A DNA stretch of 64,000 nucleotides, taken from Ptiloglossa arizonensis (lineage: Eukaryota > Arthropoda > Insecta > Hymenoptera > Colletidae). Below the pieces are notes generated by a model that worked only from the letters and a program-made list of their open reading frames with translations, made no database searches and was not told the origin of the DNA. The number at the start of each line of letters is the position of its first letter. The stretch's first letter is position 1. Both the position numbers and the translations under genes were made by a program. The stretch spans positions 62,001 through 126,000 of the forward strand of contig NW_027479304.1 of the NCBI RefSeq assembly GCF_051014685.1. The letters are read 5' to 3'. Shown in pieces: positions 49,641 through 62,699 of this stretch.

Positions 49641-51302
49641 GGCCTAGGGGAAAAGTGCGCATAGCGTTGTAATCGGGCGAGTTTCTACTTTCAGATGCAA
49701 CAGAAATTTTGCGGATTGGTCAATCCGTTCGCGAGACATGGCAGTTTGGAGGTAAGAAACGCTTGAGAAACTCAAAATTTTCGCAGTTCTGATGCTCGAC
49801 ACGAATAACTAGAACGGCCTAGGGGAAAAGTGCGCATACCGTTGTAATCGGGCGAGTTTCTACTTTCAGATGCAACAGAAATTTTGCGGATTGGTCAATC
49901 CGTTCGCGAGATATGGCCGTTTGGATTTAAGAAACGCTTGAAAACCTCAAAATTTTCACATTTCTGATGCCCGAAACGAATAACTAGAACCGCCTAGGGG
50001 AAAAGTGCGCATACCGTTGTAATCGGGCGAGTTTCTACTTTCAGATGCAACAGAAATTTTGCGGATTGATCAATCCGTTCGCGAGATATGGCAGTTTGGA
50101 GATAAGAAACGCTTGAGAAACTCAAAATTTTCGCAGTTCTGGTGCACGAAACGATTGACTAGAACGGCCTAGGGGCAAAGTGCGCATACCGTTGTAATCG
50201 GGCGAGTTTCTACTTTTAGATGCAACCGAAATTTTGCGGATTGGTCGATCCGTTCGCGAGATATGGCAGTTTGGAGGTAAGAAACGCTTGAGAAACTCAA
50301 AATTTTCGAAGTTCTGATGCTCGACACGAATAACTAGAACGGCCTAGGGGAAAAGTGCGCATACCGTTGTAATCGGGCGAGTTTCTACTTTAAGATGCAA
50401 CAGAAATTTTGCGGATTGGTCAATCCGTTCGTGAGATATGGCAGTTTGGAGGTAAGAAACGCTTGAGAAACTCAAAATTTTCGCAGTTCTGATGCTCGAA
50501 ACGAATAACTAGAACCGCCTAGGGGAAAAGTGCGCACACCGTTGTAATCGGGCGAGTTTCTACTTTCAGATGCAACAGAAATTTTGCGGATTGATCAATC
50601 CGTTCGCGAGATATGGCAGTTTGGAGATAAGAAACGCTTGAGAAACTCAAAATCTTCGCAGTTCTGATGCTCGAAACGAATAACTAGAACCGCCTAGGGG
50701 AAAAGTGCGCATACCGTTGTAATCGGGCGAGTTTCTACTTTCAGATACAACAGAAATTTTGCGGATTGGTCAATCCGTTCGCGAGATATGGCACTTTGGA
50801 GGTAAGAAACGCTTGAGAAACTCAAAATTTTCGCAGTTCTGATGCTCGAAACGAATAACTGGAACGGCCTAGGGGAAAAGTACGCATACCGGTGTAATAG
50901 GGCGAGTTTCTACTTTCAGATGCAACAGAAATTTTGCGGATTGGTCGATCCGTTCGCGAGATATGGCAGTTTGGACGTAAGAAACGCTTGAGAAACTCAA
51001 AATTTTCGCAGTTCTGATGCTCGAAACGAATGGCTAGAACGGCCTAGGGGAAAAGTACGCATACCGTTGTGATCGGGGGAGTTTCTACTTTTAGATGCAA
51101 CAGAAATTTTGCGGCTTGGTCAATCCGTTCGCGAGATATGGCAGTTTGGAGGTAAGAAACGCTTGAGAAACTACAAATTTTCGCAGTTCTGATGCTCGAA
51201 ATGAATAACTGGAACGGCCTAGCGGAAAACTACACCTACCGTTGTAATCGGGCGAGTTTCTACTTTCAGATGCAACAGAAATTTTGCGGATTGGTGTATC
51301 TG
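49641..51302 (+). repeat. Seam with many private substitutions
   Basis: The last T' and V monomers of the window (49.9-50.2 kb) are followed by monomers carrying changes that I saw rarely or nowhere else: 'acttttagatgcaaccg', 'tttcgaagtt', 'ggcactttgg' (50791), 'ccggtgtaataggg' (50889), 'aatggctag' (51030), 'atcggggga' (51069), 'gcggcttgg' (51112), 'ctacaaattt' (51171), 'ctagcgg' and 'tctgttcg' (51300). No duplicated block covers this part. It separates the two variant domains. Confidence 0.75.
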
Positions 51303-53115
51303 TTCGCGAGATATGGCAGTTTGGAGGTAAGAAACGCTTGAGAAACTCAAAATTTTCGCAGTTCTGATACTCGACACGAATAACTAGAACGGCCTAGGGG
51401 CAAAGCGCGCATACCGTTGTAATCGGGCGAGTTTCTACTTTAAGATGCAACAGAAATTTTGCGGATTGGCCAATCCGTTCGCGAGATATGGCAGTTTGGA
51501 GGTAAGAAACGCTTGAGAAACTCAAAATTTTCGCAGTTCTGTTGCTCGACACGAATAACTAGAACGGCCTAGGGGAAAAGTGCGCATACCGTTGTAATCG
51601 GGCGAGTTTCTACTTTCAGATGCAACAGAAATTTTGCGGATTGCTCAATCCGTTCGCGAGATATGGCAGTTTGGAGGTAAGAAACGCTTGAGAAACTCAA
51701 AATTTTCGCAGTTCTGATGCTCGACACGAATAACTAGAACGGCCTAGGGGAAAAGTGCGCATACCGTTGTAATCGAGCGAGTTTCTAATTTCAGATGCAA
51801 CAGAAATTTTGCGGATTGGTCAATCCGTTCGCTAGATATGGCAGTTTGGAGGTGAGAAACGCTAGAGAAACTCAAAATTTTCGCAGTTCTGATGCTCGAA
51901 ACGAATAACTAGAACCGCCTAGGGGAAAAGTGCGCATACCGTTGTAATCGGGAGAGTTTCTACTTTCAGATGCAACAGAAATTTTGCGGATTGGTCAATC
52001 CGTTCCCGAGATATGGCAGTTTGGAGGTAAGAAACGCTTGAGAAACTCAAAATTTTCGCATTTCTGATGCTCGAAACGAATAACTAGAACCGCCTAGGGG
52101 AAAAGTGCGCATACCGTTGTAATCGGGCGAGTTTCTACCTTCAGAAGCAACAGAAATTTTGCGGATTGGTCGATCCTTTCGCGAGATATGGCAGTTTGGA
52201 CGTGAGAAACGCTTGAGAAACTCAAAATTTTCGAAGTTCTGATGCTCGAAACGAATGACTAGAACGGCCTAGGGGAAAAGTACGCATACCGTTGTGATCA
52301 GGCGAGTTTCTACTTTTAGATGCAACAGAAATTTTGCGGATTGGTCAATCCGTTCGCGAGATATGGCAGTTTGGAGGTAAGAAACGCTTGAGAAACTAAA
52401 AATTTTCGCAGTTCTGATACTCGAAATGAATAACTGGAACGGCCTAGGGGAAAACTACACCTACCCTTGTAATCGGGCGAGTTTCTACTTTCAGATGCAA
52501 CAGAAATTTTGAGGATTGATCAATCCGTTCGCGAGATATGGCAGTCTGGAGATAAGAAACGCTTGAGAAACTCAATATTTTCGCAGTTCTGATGCTCGAA
52601 ACGAATAACTAGAACGGCCTAGGGGAAAACTACACCTTCCGTTGTAATCGGGCGAGTTTCTACTTTCAGATGCAACAGAAATTTTGCGGATTGGTCAATC
52701 CGTTCGCGAGATATGGCATTTTGGAGGTAAGAAACGCTTGAGAAACTCAAAATTTTCGCAGTTATGATGCTCGAAACGAATAACTAGAACCGCCTAGGGG
52801 AAAAGTGCGCATACCGTTGTAATCGGGCGAGTTTCTACTTTCAGATGCAACAGAAATTTTGCGGATTGATCAATCCGTTCGCGAGATATGGCAGTTTGGA
52901 GATAAGAAACGCTTGAGAAACTCAAAATTTTCGCAGTTCTGATGCTCGACACGAATAACTAGAACGGCCTAGGGGAAAAGTGCGCATACCGTTGTAATCG
53001 GGCGAGTTTCTACTTTCAGATGCAACAGAAATTTTGCGGATTGGCCAATCCGTTCGCGAGATATGGCAGTTTGGAGGTAAGAAACGCTTGAGAAACTCAA
53101 AATTTTCGCAGTTCT
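51303..53115 (+). repeat. Right-domain block A, copy 1
   Basis: About 51.30-51.91 kb matches 53.05-53.66 kb at offset 1750. About 51.87-53.12 kb matches 53.79-55.04 kb at offset 1925. Markers include 'ttggccaatc', 'gttctgttgc', 'cgagcgagtttctaattt', 'cgctagatatgg', 'gctagagaaac', 'cgggagag' and 'cagtctggag'. Confidence 0.8.
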
Positions 53116-55040
53116 GATACTCGACACGAATAACTAGAACGGCCTAGGGGCAAAGTGCGCATACCGTTGTAATCGGGCGAGATTCTACTTTAAGATGCAA
53201 CAGAAATTTTGCGGATTGGCCAATCCGTTCGCGAGATATGGCAGTTTGGAGGTAAGAAACGCTTGAGAAACTCAAAATTTTCGCAGTTCTGTTGCTCGAC
53301 ACGAATAACTAGAACGGCCTAGGGGAAAAGTGCGCATACCGTTGTAATCGGGCGAGTTTCTACTTTCAGATGCAACAGAAATTTTGCGGATTGGTCAATC
53401 CGTTCGCGAGATATGGCAGTTTGGAGGTAAGAAACGCTTGAGAAACTCAAAATTTTCGCAGTTCTGATGCTCGACACGAATAACTAGAACGGCCTAGGGG
53501 AAAAGTGCGCATACCGTTGTAATCGAGCGAGTTTCTAATTTCAGATGCAACAGAAATTTTGCGGATTGGTCAATCCGTTCGCTAGATATGGCAGTTTGGA
53601 GGTGAGAAACGCTAGAGAAACTCAAAATTTTCGCAGTTCTGATGCTCGAAACGAATAGCTAGAACGGCCTAGGGGAAAACTACACCTACCGTTGTAATCG
53701 GGCGAGTTTCTACTTTCAGATGCAACAGAAATTTTGCGGATTGGTCAATCCGTTCGCGAGATATGGCAGTTTGGATGTAAGAAACGCTTGAGAAACTCAA
53801 AATTTTCGCAGTTCTGATGCTCGAAACGAATAACTAGAACCGCCTAGGGGAAAAGTGCGCATACCGTTGTAATCGGGAGAGTTTCTACTTTCAGATGCAA
53901 CAGAAATTTTGCGGATTGGTCAATCCGTTCCCGAGATATGGCAGTTTGGAGGTAAGAAACGCTTGAGAAACTCAAAATTTTCGCATTTCTGATGCTCGAA
54001 ACGAATAACTAGAACCGCCTAGGGGAAAAGTGCGCATACCGTTGTAATCGGGCGAGTTTCTACCTTCAGAAGCAACAGAAATTTTGCGGATTGGTCGATC
54101 CGTTCGCGAGATATGGCAGTTTGGACGTGAGAAACGCTTGAGAAACTCAAAATTTTCGAAGTTCTGATGCTCGAAACGAATGACTAGAACGGCCTAGGGG
54201 AAAAGTACGCATACCGTTGTGATCAGGCGAGTTTCTACTTTTAGATGCAACAGAAATTTTGCGGATTGGTCAATCCGTTCGCGAGATATGGCAGTTTGGA
54301 GGTAAGAAACGCTTGAGAAACTAAAAATTTTCGCAGTTCTGATACTCGAAAAGAATAACTGGAACGGCCTAGGGGAAAACTACACCTACCCTTGTAATCG
54401 GGCGAGTTTCTACTTTCAGATGCAACAGAAATTTTGAGGATTGATCAATCCGTTCGCGAGATATGGCAGTCTGGAGATAAGAAACGCTTGAGAAACTCAA
54501 TATTTTCGCAGTTCTGATGCTCGAAACGAATAACTAGAACGGCCTAGGGGAAAACTACACCTTCCGTTGTAATCGGGCGAGTTTCTACTTTCAGATGCAA
54601 CAGAAATTTTGCGGATTGGTCAATCCGTTCGCGAGATATGGCATTTTGGAGGTAAGAAACGCTTGAGAAACTCAAAATTTTCGCAGTTATGATGCTCGAA
54701 ACGAATAACTAGAACCGCCTAGGGGAAAAGTGCGCATACCGTTGTAATCGGGCGAGTTTCTACTTTCAGATGCAACAGAAATTTTGCGGATTGATCAATC
54801 CGTTCGCGAGATATGGCAGTTTGGAGATAAGAAACGCTTGAGAAACTCAAAATTTTCGCAGTTCTGATGCTCGACACGAATAACTAGAACGGCCTAGGGG
54901 AAAAGTGCGCATACCGTTGTAATCGGGCGAGTTTCTACTTTCAGATGCAACAGAAATTTTGCGGATTGGCCAATCCGTTCGCGAGATATGGCAGTTTGGA
55001 GGTAAGAAACGCTTGAGAAACTCAAAATTTTCGCAGTTCT
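53053..55040 (+). repeat. Right-domain block A, copy 2, with one extra monomer
   Basis: It is the same order as 51.30-53.12 kb but with one additional monomer at about 53.64-53.82 kb ('gaatagctag', 'aaaactacacc', 'ggatgtaag'), which changes the offset from 10 to 11 monomers. Small differences include 'ctcaatc' versus 'gtcaatc', 'cctttcg' versus 'ccgttcg', and 'gaaatgaa' versus 'gaaaagaa'. Confidence 0.8.
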
Positions 55041-56474
55041 GATGCTCGAAATGAATAACTGGAACGGCCTAGGGGAAAACTACACCTACCGTTGTAATCG
55101 GGCGAGTTTCTACTTTCAGATGCAACAGAAATTTTGCGGATTGAGCAATCCGTTCGCGAGATATGGCATTTTGGAGGTAAGAAACGCTTGAGAAACTAAA
55201 AATTTTCGCAGTTCTGATGCTCGAGACGAATAACTAGAACGGCCTAGGGGAAAAGTACGCATACCGTTGTAATCGGGCGAGCTTCTACTTTTAGATGCAA
55301 CCGAAATTTTGCGGATTGGTCGATCCGTTCGCGAGATATGGCAGTTTGGATGTAAGAAACGCTTGAGAAACTCAAAATTTTCGCAGTTCTGATGCTCGAA
55401 ACGAATAACTAGAACCGCCTAGGGGAAAAGTGCGCATACCGTTGTAATCGGGAGAGTTTCTACTTTCAGATGCAACAGAAATTTTGCGGATTGGTCAATC
55501 CGTTCCCGAGATATGGCAGTTTGGAGGTAAGAAACGCTTGAGAAACTCAAAATTTTCGCATTTCTGATGCTCGAAACGAATAACTAGAACCGCCTAGGGG
55601 AAAAGTGCGCATACCGTTGTAATCGGGCGAGTTTCTACTTTCAGAAGCAACAGAAATTTTGCGGATTGGTCGATCCGTTCGCGAGATATGGCAGTTTGGA
55701 CGTAAGAAACGCTTGAGAAACTCAAAATTTTCGAAGTTCTGATGCTCGAAACGAATGACTAGAACGGCCGAGGGGAAAAGTACGCATACCGTTGTGATCA
55801 GGCGAGTTTCTACTTTTAGATGCAACAGAAATTTTGCGGATTGGTCAATCCGTTCGCGAGATATGGCAGTTTGGAGGTAAGAAACGCTTGAGAAACTAAA
55901 AATTTTCGCAGTTCTTCTACTCGAAATGAATAACTGGAACGGCCTAGGGGAAAACTACACCTACCCTTGTAATCGGGCGAGTTTCTACTTTCAGATGCAA
56001 CAGAAATTTTGAGGATTGATCAATCCGTTCGCGAGATATGGCAGTTTGGAGATAAGAAACGCTTGAGAAACTCAAAATTTTCGCAGTTCTGATGTTCGAA
56101 ACGAATAACTAGAACCGCCTAGGGGAAAAGTGCGCTTACCGTTGTAATCGGGCGAGTTTCTACTTTCAGATGCAACGGAAATTTTGCGGATTGGTGTATC
56201 CGTTCGCGAGATATGGCAGTTTGGATGTAAGAAACGCTTGAGAAACTCAAAATTTTCGCAGTTCTGATGCTCGAAACGAATAGCTAGAACGGCCTAGGGG
56301 AAAACTACACCTACCGTTGTAATCGGGCGAGTTTCTACTTTCAGATGCAACAGAAATTTTGCGGATTGAGCAATCCGTTCGCGAGATATGGCATTTTGGA
56401 GGTAAGAAACGCTTGAGAAACTAAAAATTTTCGCAGTTCTGATGCTCGAGACGAATAACTAGAACGGCCTAGGG
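53500..56474 (+). repeat. 17-monomer block, copy 1 (2975 bp)
   Basis: It starts with the 'cgagcgagtttctaattt' monomer and overlaps block A copy 2, so it used that block as source. The match with copy 2 holds from about 53500 to 56300. The last monomer (about 56.30-56.47 kb, 'gattgagcaat', 'gcattttgg') has no counterpart at the end of copy 2. Private changes include 'gttcttctac' near 55911. Confidence 0.85.
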
Positions 56475-59280
56475 GAAAAGTACGCATACCGTTGTAATCG
56501 AGCGAGTTTCTAATTTCAGATGCAACAGAAATTTTGCGGATTGGTCAATCCGTTCGCTAGATATGGCAGTTTGGAGGTGAGAAACGCTAGAGAAACTCAA
56601 AATTTTCGCAGTTCTGATGCTCGAAACGAATAGCTAGAACGGCCTAGGGGAAAACTACACCTACCGTTGTAATCGGGCGAGTTTCTACTTTCAGATGCAA
56701 CAGAAATTTTGCGGATTGGTCAATCCGTTCGCGAGATATGGCAGTTTGGATGTAAGAAACGCTTGAGAAACTCAAAATTTTCGCAGTTCTGATGCTCGAA
56801 ACGAATAACTAGAACCGCCTAGGGGAAAAGTGCGCATACCGTTGTAATCGGGAGAGTTTCTACTTTCAGATGCAACAGAAATTTTGCGGATTGGTCAATC
56901 CGTTCCCGAGATATGGCAGTTTGGAGGTAAGAAACGCTTGAGAAACTCAAAATTTTCGCATTTCTGATGCTCGAAACGAATAACTAGAACCGCCTAGGGG
57001 AAAAGTGCGCATACCGTTGTAATCGGGCGAGTTTCTACCTTCAGAAGCAACAGAAATTTTGCGGATTGGTCGATCCGTTCGCGAGATATGGCAGTTTGGA
57101 CGTGAGAAACGCTTGAGAAACTCAAAATTTTCGAAGTTCTGATGCTCGAAACGAATGACTAGAACGGCCTAGGGGAAAAGTACGCGTACCGTTGTGATCA
57201 GGCGAGTTTCTACTTTTAGATGCAACAGAAATTTTGCGGATTGGTCAATCCGTTCGCGAGATATGGCAGTTTGGAGGTAAGAAACGCTTGAGAAACTAAA
57301 AATTTTCGCAGTTCTGATACTCGAAAAGAATAACTGGAACGGCCTAGGGGAAAACTACACCTACCCTTGTAATCGGGCGAGTTTCTACTTTCAGATGCAA
57401 CAGAAATTTTGAGGATTGATCAATCCGTTCGCGAGATATGGCAGTCTGGAGATAAGAAACGCTTGAGAAACTCAATATTTTCGCAGTTCTGATGCTCGAA
57501 ACGAATAACTAGAACGGCCTAGGGGAAAACTACACCTTCCGTTGTAATCGGGCGAGTTTCTACTTTCAGATGCAACAGAAATTTTGCGGATTGGTCAATC
57601 CGTTCGCGAGATATGGCATTTTGGAGGTAAGAAACGCTTGAGAAACTCAAAATTTTCGCAGTTATGATGCTCGAAACGAATAACTAGAACCGCCTAGGGG
57701 AAAAGTGCGCATACCGTTGTAATCGGGCGAGTTTCTACTTTCAGATGCAACAGAAATTTTGCGGATTGATCAATCCGTTCGCGAGATATGGCAGTTTGGA
57801 GATAAGAAACGCTTGAGAAACTCAAAATTTTCGCAGTTCTGATGCTCGACACGAATAACTAGAACGGCCTAGGGGAAAAGTGCGCATACCGTTGTAATCG
57901 GGCGAGTTTCTACTTTCAGATGCAACAGAAATTTTGCGGATTGGCCAATCCGTTCGCGAGATATGGCAGTTTGGAGGTAAGAAACGCTTGAGAAACTCAA
58001 AATTTTCGCAGTTCTGATGCTCGAAATGAATAACTGGAACGGCCTAGGGGAAAACTACACCTACCGTTGTAATCGGGCGTGTTTCTACTTTCAGATGCAA
58101 CAGAAATTTTGCGGATTGAGCAATCCGTTCGCGAGATATGGCATTTTGGAGGTAAGAAACGCTTGAGAAACTAAAAATTTTCGCAGTTCTGATGCTCGAG
58201 ACGAATAACTAGAACGGCCTAGGGGAAAAGTACGCATACCGTTGTAATCGGGCGAGCTTCTACTTTTAGATGCAACCGAAATTTTGCGGATTGGTCGATC
58301 CGTTCGCGAGATATGGCAGTTTGGATGTAAGAAACGCTTGAGAAACTCAAAATTTTCGCAGTTCTGATGCTCGAAACGAATAACTAGAACCGCCTAGGGG
58401 AAAAGTGCGCATACCGTTGTAATCGGGAGAGTTTCTACTTTCAGATGCAACAGAAATTTTGCGGATTGGTCAATCCGTTCCCGAGATATGGCAGTTTGGA
58501 GGTAAGAAACGCTTGAGAAACTCAAAATTTTCGCATTTCTGATGCTCGAAACGAATAACTAGAACCGCCTAGGGGAAAAGTGCGCATACCGTTGTAATCG
58601 GGCGAGTTTCTACTTTCAGAAGCAACAGAAATTTTGCGGATTGGTCGATCCGTTCGCGAGATATGGCAGTTTGGACGTAAGAAACGCTTGAGAAACTCAA
58701 AATTTTCGAAGTTCTGATGCTCGAAACGAAAGACTAGAACGGCCGAGGGGAAAAGTACGCATACCGTTGTGATCAGGCGAGTTTCTACTTTTAGATGCAA
58801 CAGAAATTTTGCGGATTGGTCAATCCGTACGCGAGATATGGCAGTTTGGAGGTAAGAAACGCTTGAGAAACTAAAAATTTTCGCAGTTCTGATACTCGAA
58901 ATGAATAACTGGAACGGCCTAGGGGAAAACTACACCTACCCTTGTAATCGGGCGAGTTTCTACTTTCAGATGCAACAGAAATTTTGAGGATTGATCAATC
59001 CGTTCGCGAGATATGGCAGTTTGGAGATAAGAAACGCTTGAGAAACTCAAAATTTTCGCAGTTCTGATGTTCGAAACGAATAACTAGAACCGCCTAGGGG
59101 AAAAGTGCGCTTACCGTTGTAATCGGGCGAGTTTCTACTTTCAGATGCAACGGAAATTTTGCGGATTGGTGTATCCGTTCGCGAGATATGGCAGTTTGGA
59201 TGTAAGAAACGCTTGAGAAACTCAAAATTTTCGCAGTTCTGATGCTCGAAACGAATAGCTAGAACGGCCTAGGGGAAAAC
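56475..59280 (+). repeat. 17-monomer block, copy 2
   Basis: It matches copy 1 at 2975 bp. Differences seen include 'tacgcgtacc' near 57181, 'gggcgtgtttc' near 58078, 'aaagactag' near 58730 and 'tccgtacgcg' near 58829. It ends where 'acacctacc' (56310) becomes 'acaccctcc' (59285), near the start of the 11-monomer repeats, which reuse its tail. Confidence 0.85.
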
Positions 59281-60774
59281 TACACCCTCCGTTGTAATCG
59301 GGCGAGTTTCTACTTTCAGATGCAACAGAAATTTTGCGGATTGGTCAATCCGTTCGCGAGATATGGCAGTTTGGAGGTAAGAAACGCTTGAGAAACTAAA
59401 AATTTTCGCAGTTCTGATACTCGAAATGAATAACTGGAACGGCCTAGGGGAAAACTACACCTACCCTTGTAATCGGGCGAGTTTCTACTTTCAGATGCAA
59501 CAGAAATTTTGAGGATTGATCAATCCGTTCGCGAGATATGGCAGTTTGGAGATAAGAAACGCTTGAGAAACTCAAAATTTTCGCAGTTCTGATGTTCGAA
59601 ACGAATAACTAGAACCGCCTAGGGGAAAAGTGCGCTTACCGTTGTAATCGGGCGAGTTTCTACTTTCAGATGCAACGGAAATTTTGCGGATTGGTGTATC
59701 CGTTCGCGAGATATGGCAGTTTGGATGTAAGAAACGCTTGAGAAACTCAAAATTTTCGCAGTTCTGATGCTCGAAACGAATAGCTAGAACGGCCTAGGGG
59801 AAAACTACACCCTCCGTTGTAATCGGGCGAGTTTCTACTTTCAGATGCAACAGAAATTTTGCGGATTGGTCAATCCGTTCGCGAGATATGGCATTTTGGA
59901 GGTAAGAAACGCTTGAGAAACTCAAAATTTTCGCAGTTATGATGCTCGAAACGAATAACTAGAACCGCCTAGGGGAAAAGTGCGCATACCGTTGTAATCG
60001 GGCGAGTTTCTACTTTCAGATGCAACAGAAATTTTGCGGATTGGTCATTCCGTTCCCGAGATATGGCAGTTTGGAGGTAAGAAACGCTTGAGAAACTCAA
60101 AATTTTCGCATTTCTGATGCTCGAAACGAATAACTAGAACCGCCTAGGGGAAAAGTGCGCATACCGTTGTAATCGGGCGAGTTTCTACTTTCAGATGCAA
60201 CAGAAATTTTGAGGATTGATCAATCCGTTCGCGAGATATGGCAGTTTGGAGATAAGAAACGCTTGAGAAACTCAAAATTTTCGCAGTTCTGATGCTCGAA
60301 ACGAATAACTAGAACCGCCTAGGGGAAAAGTGCGCTTACCGTTGTAATCGGGCGAGTTTCTACTTGCAGATGCAACAGAAATTTTGCGGATTGGTCAATC
60401 CGTTCGCGAGATATGGCAGTTTGGATGTAAGAAACGCTTGAGAAACTCAAAATTTTCGCAGTTCTGATGCTCGAAACGAATAACTAGAACCGCCTAGGGG
60501 AAAAGTGCGCATACCGTTGTAATCGGGAGAGTTTCTACTTTCAGATGCAACAGAAATTTTGCGGATTGGTCAATCCGTTCCCGAGATATGGCAGTTTGGA
60601 TGTAAGAAACGCTTGAGAAACTCAAAATTTTCGCATTTCTGATGCTCGAAACGAATAACTAGAACCGCCTAGGGGAAAAGTGCGCATACCGTTGTAATCG
60701 GGCGAGTTTCTACTTTCAGAAGCAACAGAAATTTTGCGGATTGGTCGATCCGTTCGCGAGATATGGCAGTTTGG
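58850..60774 (+). repeat. 11-monomer block, copy 1 (1925 bp)
   Basis: The internal layout is two copies of a trio plus five other monomers. The trio is 'aaactaaaaatt/gatactcg/cacctaccc', then 'gaggattgatc/gatgttcg/gcgcttacc', then 'caacggaa/ggtgtatcc/gaatagctag/caccctcc', repeated at 525 bp (58891 and 59416 for 'gatactcg'). The other five include 'gcattttgg', two 'cccgag', 'cttgcagatg' and 'agaagcaac/gacgtaag'. Private changes are 'ggtcattcc' near 60044 and 'ggatgtaag' near 60600. Confidence 0.88.
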
Positions 60775-62699
60775 ACGTAAGAAACGCTTGAGAAACTAAA
60801 AATTTTCGCAGTTCTGATACTCGAAATGAATAACTGGAACGGCCTAGGGGAAAACTACACCTACCCTTGTAATCGGGCGAGTTTCTACTTTCAGATGCAA
60901 CAGAAATTTTGAGGATTGATCAATCCGTTCGCGAGATATGGCAGTTTGGAGATAAGAAACGCTTGAGAAACTCAAAATTTTCGCAGTTCTGATGTTCGAA
61001 ACGAATAACTAGAACCGCCTAGGGGAAAAGTGCGCTTACCGTTGTAATCGGGCGAGTTTCTACTTTCAGATGCAACGGAAATTTTGCGGATTGGTGTATC
61101 CGTTCGCGAGATATGGCAGTTTGGATGTAAGAAACGCTTGAGAAACTCAAAATTTTCGCAGTTCTGATGCTCGAAACGAATAGCTAGAACGGCCTAGGGG
61201 AAAACTACACCCTCCGTTGTAATCGGGCGAGTTTCTACTTTCAGATGCAACAGAAATTTTGCGGATTGGTCAATCCGTTCGCGAGATATGGCAGTTTGGA
61301 GGTAAGAAACGCTTGAGAAACTAAAAATTTTCGCAGTTCTGATACTCGAAATGAATAACTGGAACGGCCTAGGGGAAAACTACACCTACCCTTGTAATCG
61401 GGCGAGTTTCTACTTTCAGATGCAACAGAAATTTTGAGGATTGATCAATCCGTTCGCGAGATATGGCAGTTTGGAGATAAGAAACGCTTGAGAAACTCAA
61501 AATTTTCGCAGTTCTGATGTTCGAAACGAATAACTAGAACCGCCTAGGGGAAAAGTGCGCTTACCGTTGTAATCGGGCGAGTTTCTACTTTCAGATGCAA
61601 CGGAAATTTTGCGGATTGGTGTATCCGTTCGCGAGATATGGCAGTTTGGATGTAAGAAACGCTTGAGAAACTCAAAATTTTCGCAGTTCTGATGCTCGAA
61701 ACGAATAGCTAGAACGGCCTAGGGGAAAACTACACCCTCCGTTGTAATCGGGCGAGTTTCTACTTTCAGATGCAACAGAAATTTTGCGGATTGGTCAATC
61801 CGTTCGCGAGATATGGCATTTTGGAGGTAAGAAACGCTTGAGAAACTCAAAATTTTCGCAGTTATGATGCTCGAAACGAATAACTAGAACCGCCTAGGGG
61901 AAAAGTGCGCATACCGTTGTAATCGGGCGAGTTTCTACTTTCAGATGCAACAGAAATTTTGCGGATTGGTCAATCCGTTCCCGAGATATGGCAGTTTGGA
62001 GGTAAGAAACGCTTGAGAAACTCAAAATTTTCGCATTTCTGATGCTCGAAACGAATAACTAGAACCGCCTAGGGGAAAAGTGCGCATACCGTTGTAATCG
62101 GGCGAGTTTCTACTTTCAGATGCAACAGAAATTTTGAGGATTGATCAATCCGTTCGCGAGATATGGCAGTTTGGAGATAAGAAACGCTTGAGAAACTCAA
62201 AATTTTCGCAGTTCTGATGCTCGAAACGAATAACTAGAACCGCCTAGGGGAAAAGTGCGCTTACCGTTGTAATCGGGCGAGTTTCTACTTGCAGATGCAA
62301 CAGAAATTTTGCGGATTGGTCAATCCGTTCGCGAGATATGGCAGTTTGGATGTAAGAAACGCTTGAGAAACTCAAAATTTTCGCAGTTCTGAAGCTCGAA
62401 ACGAATAACTAGAACCGCCTAGGGGAAAAGTGCGCATACCGTTGTAATCGGGAGAGTTTCTACTTTCAGATGCAACAGAAATTTTGCGGATTGGTCAATC
62501 CGTTCCCGAGATATGGCAGTTTGGAGGTAAGAAACGCTTGAGAAACTCAAAATTTTCGCATTTCTGATGCTCGAAACGAATAACTAGAACCGCCTAGGGG
62601 AAAAGTGCGCATACCGTTGTAATCGGGCGAGTTTCTACTTTCAGAAGCAACAGAAATTTTGCGGATTGGTCGATCCGTTCGCGAGATATGGCAGTTTGG
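60775..62699 (+). repeat. 11-monomer block, copy 2 (1925 bp)
   Basis: Monomer starts are at 60728 (shared edge), 60903, 61078, 61253, 61428, 61603, 61778, 61953, 62128, 62303, 62478 and 62653, which gives eleven monomers per period. The only private change seen is 'gaagctcg' near 62392. Confidence 0.88.
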
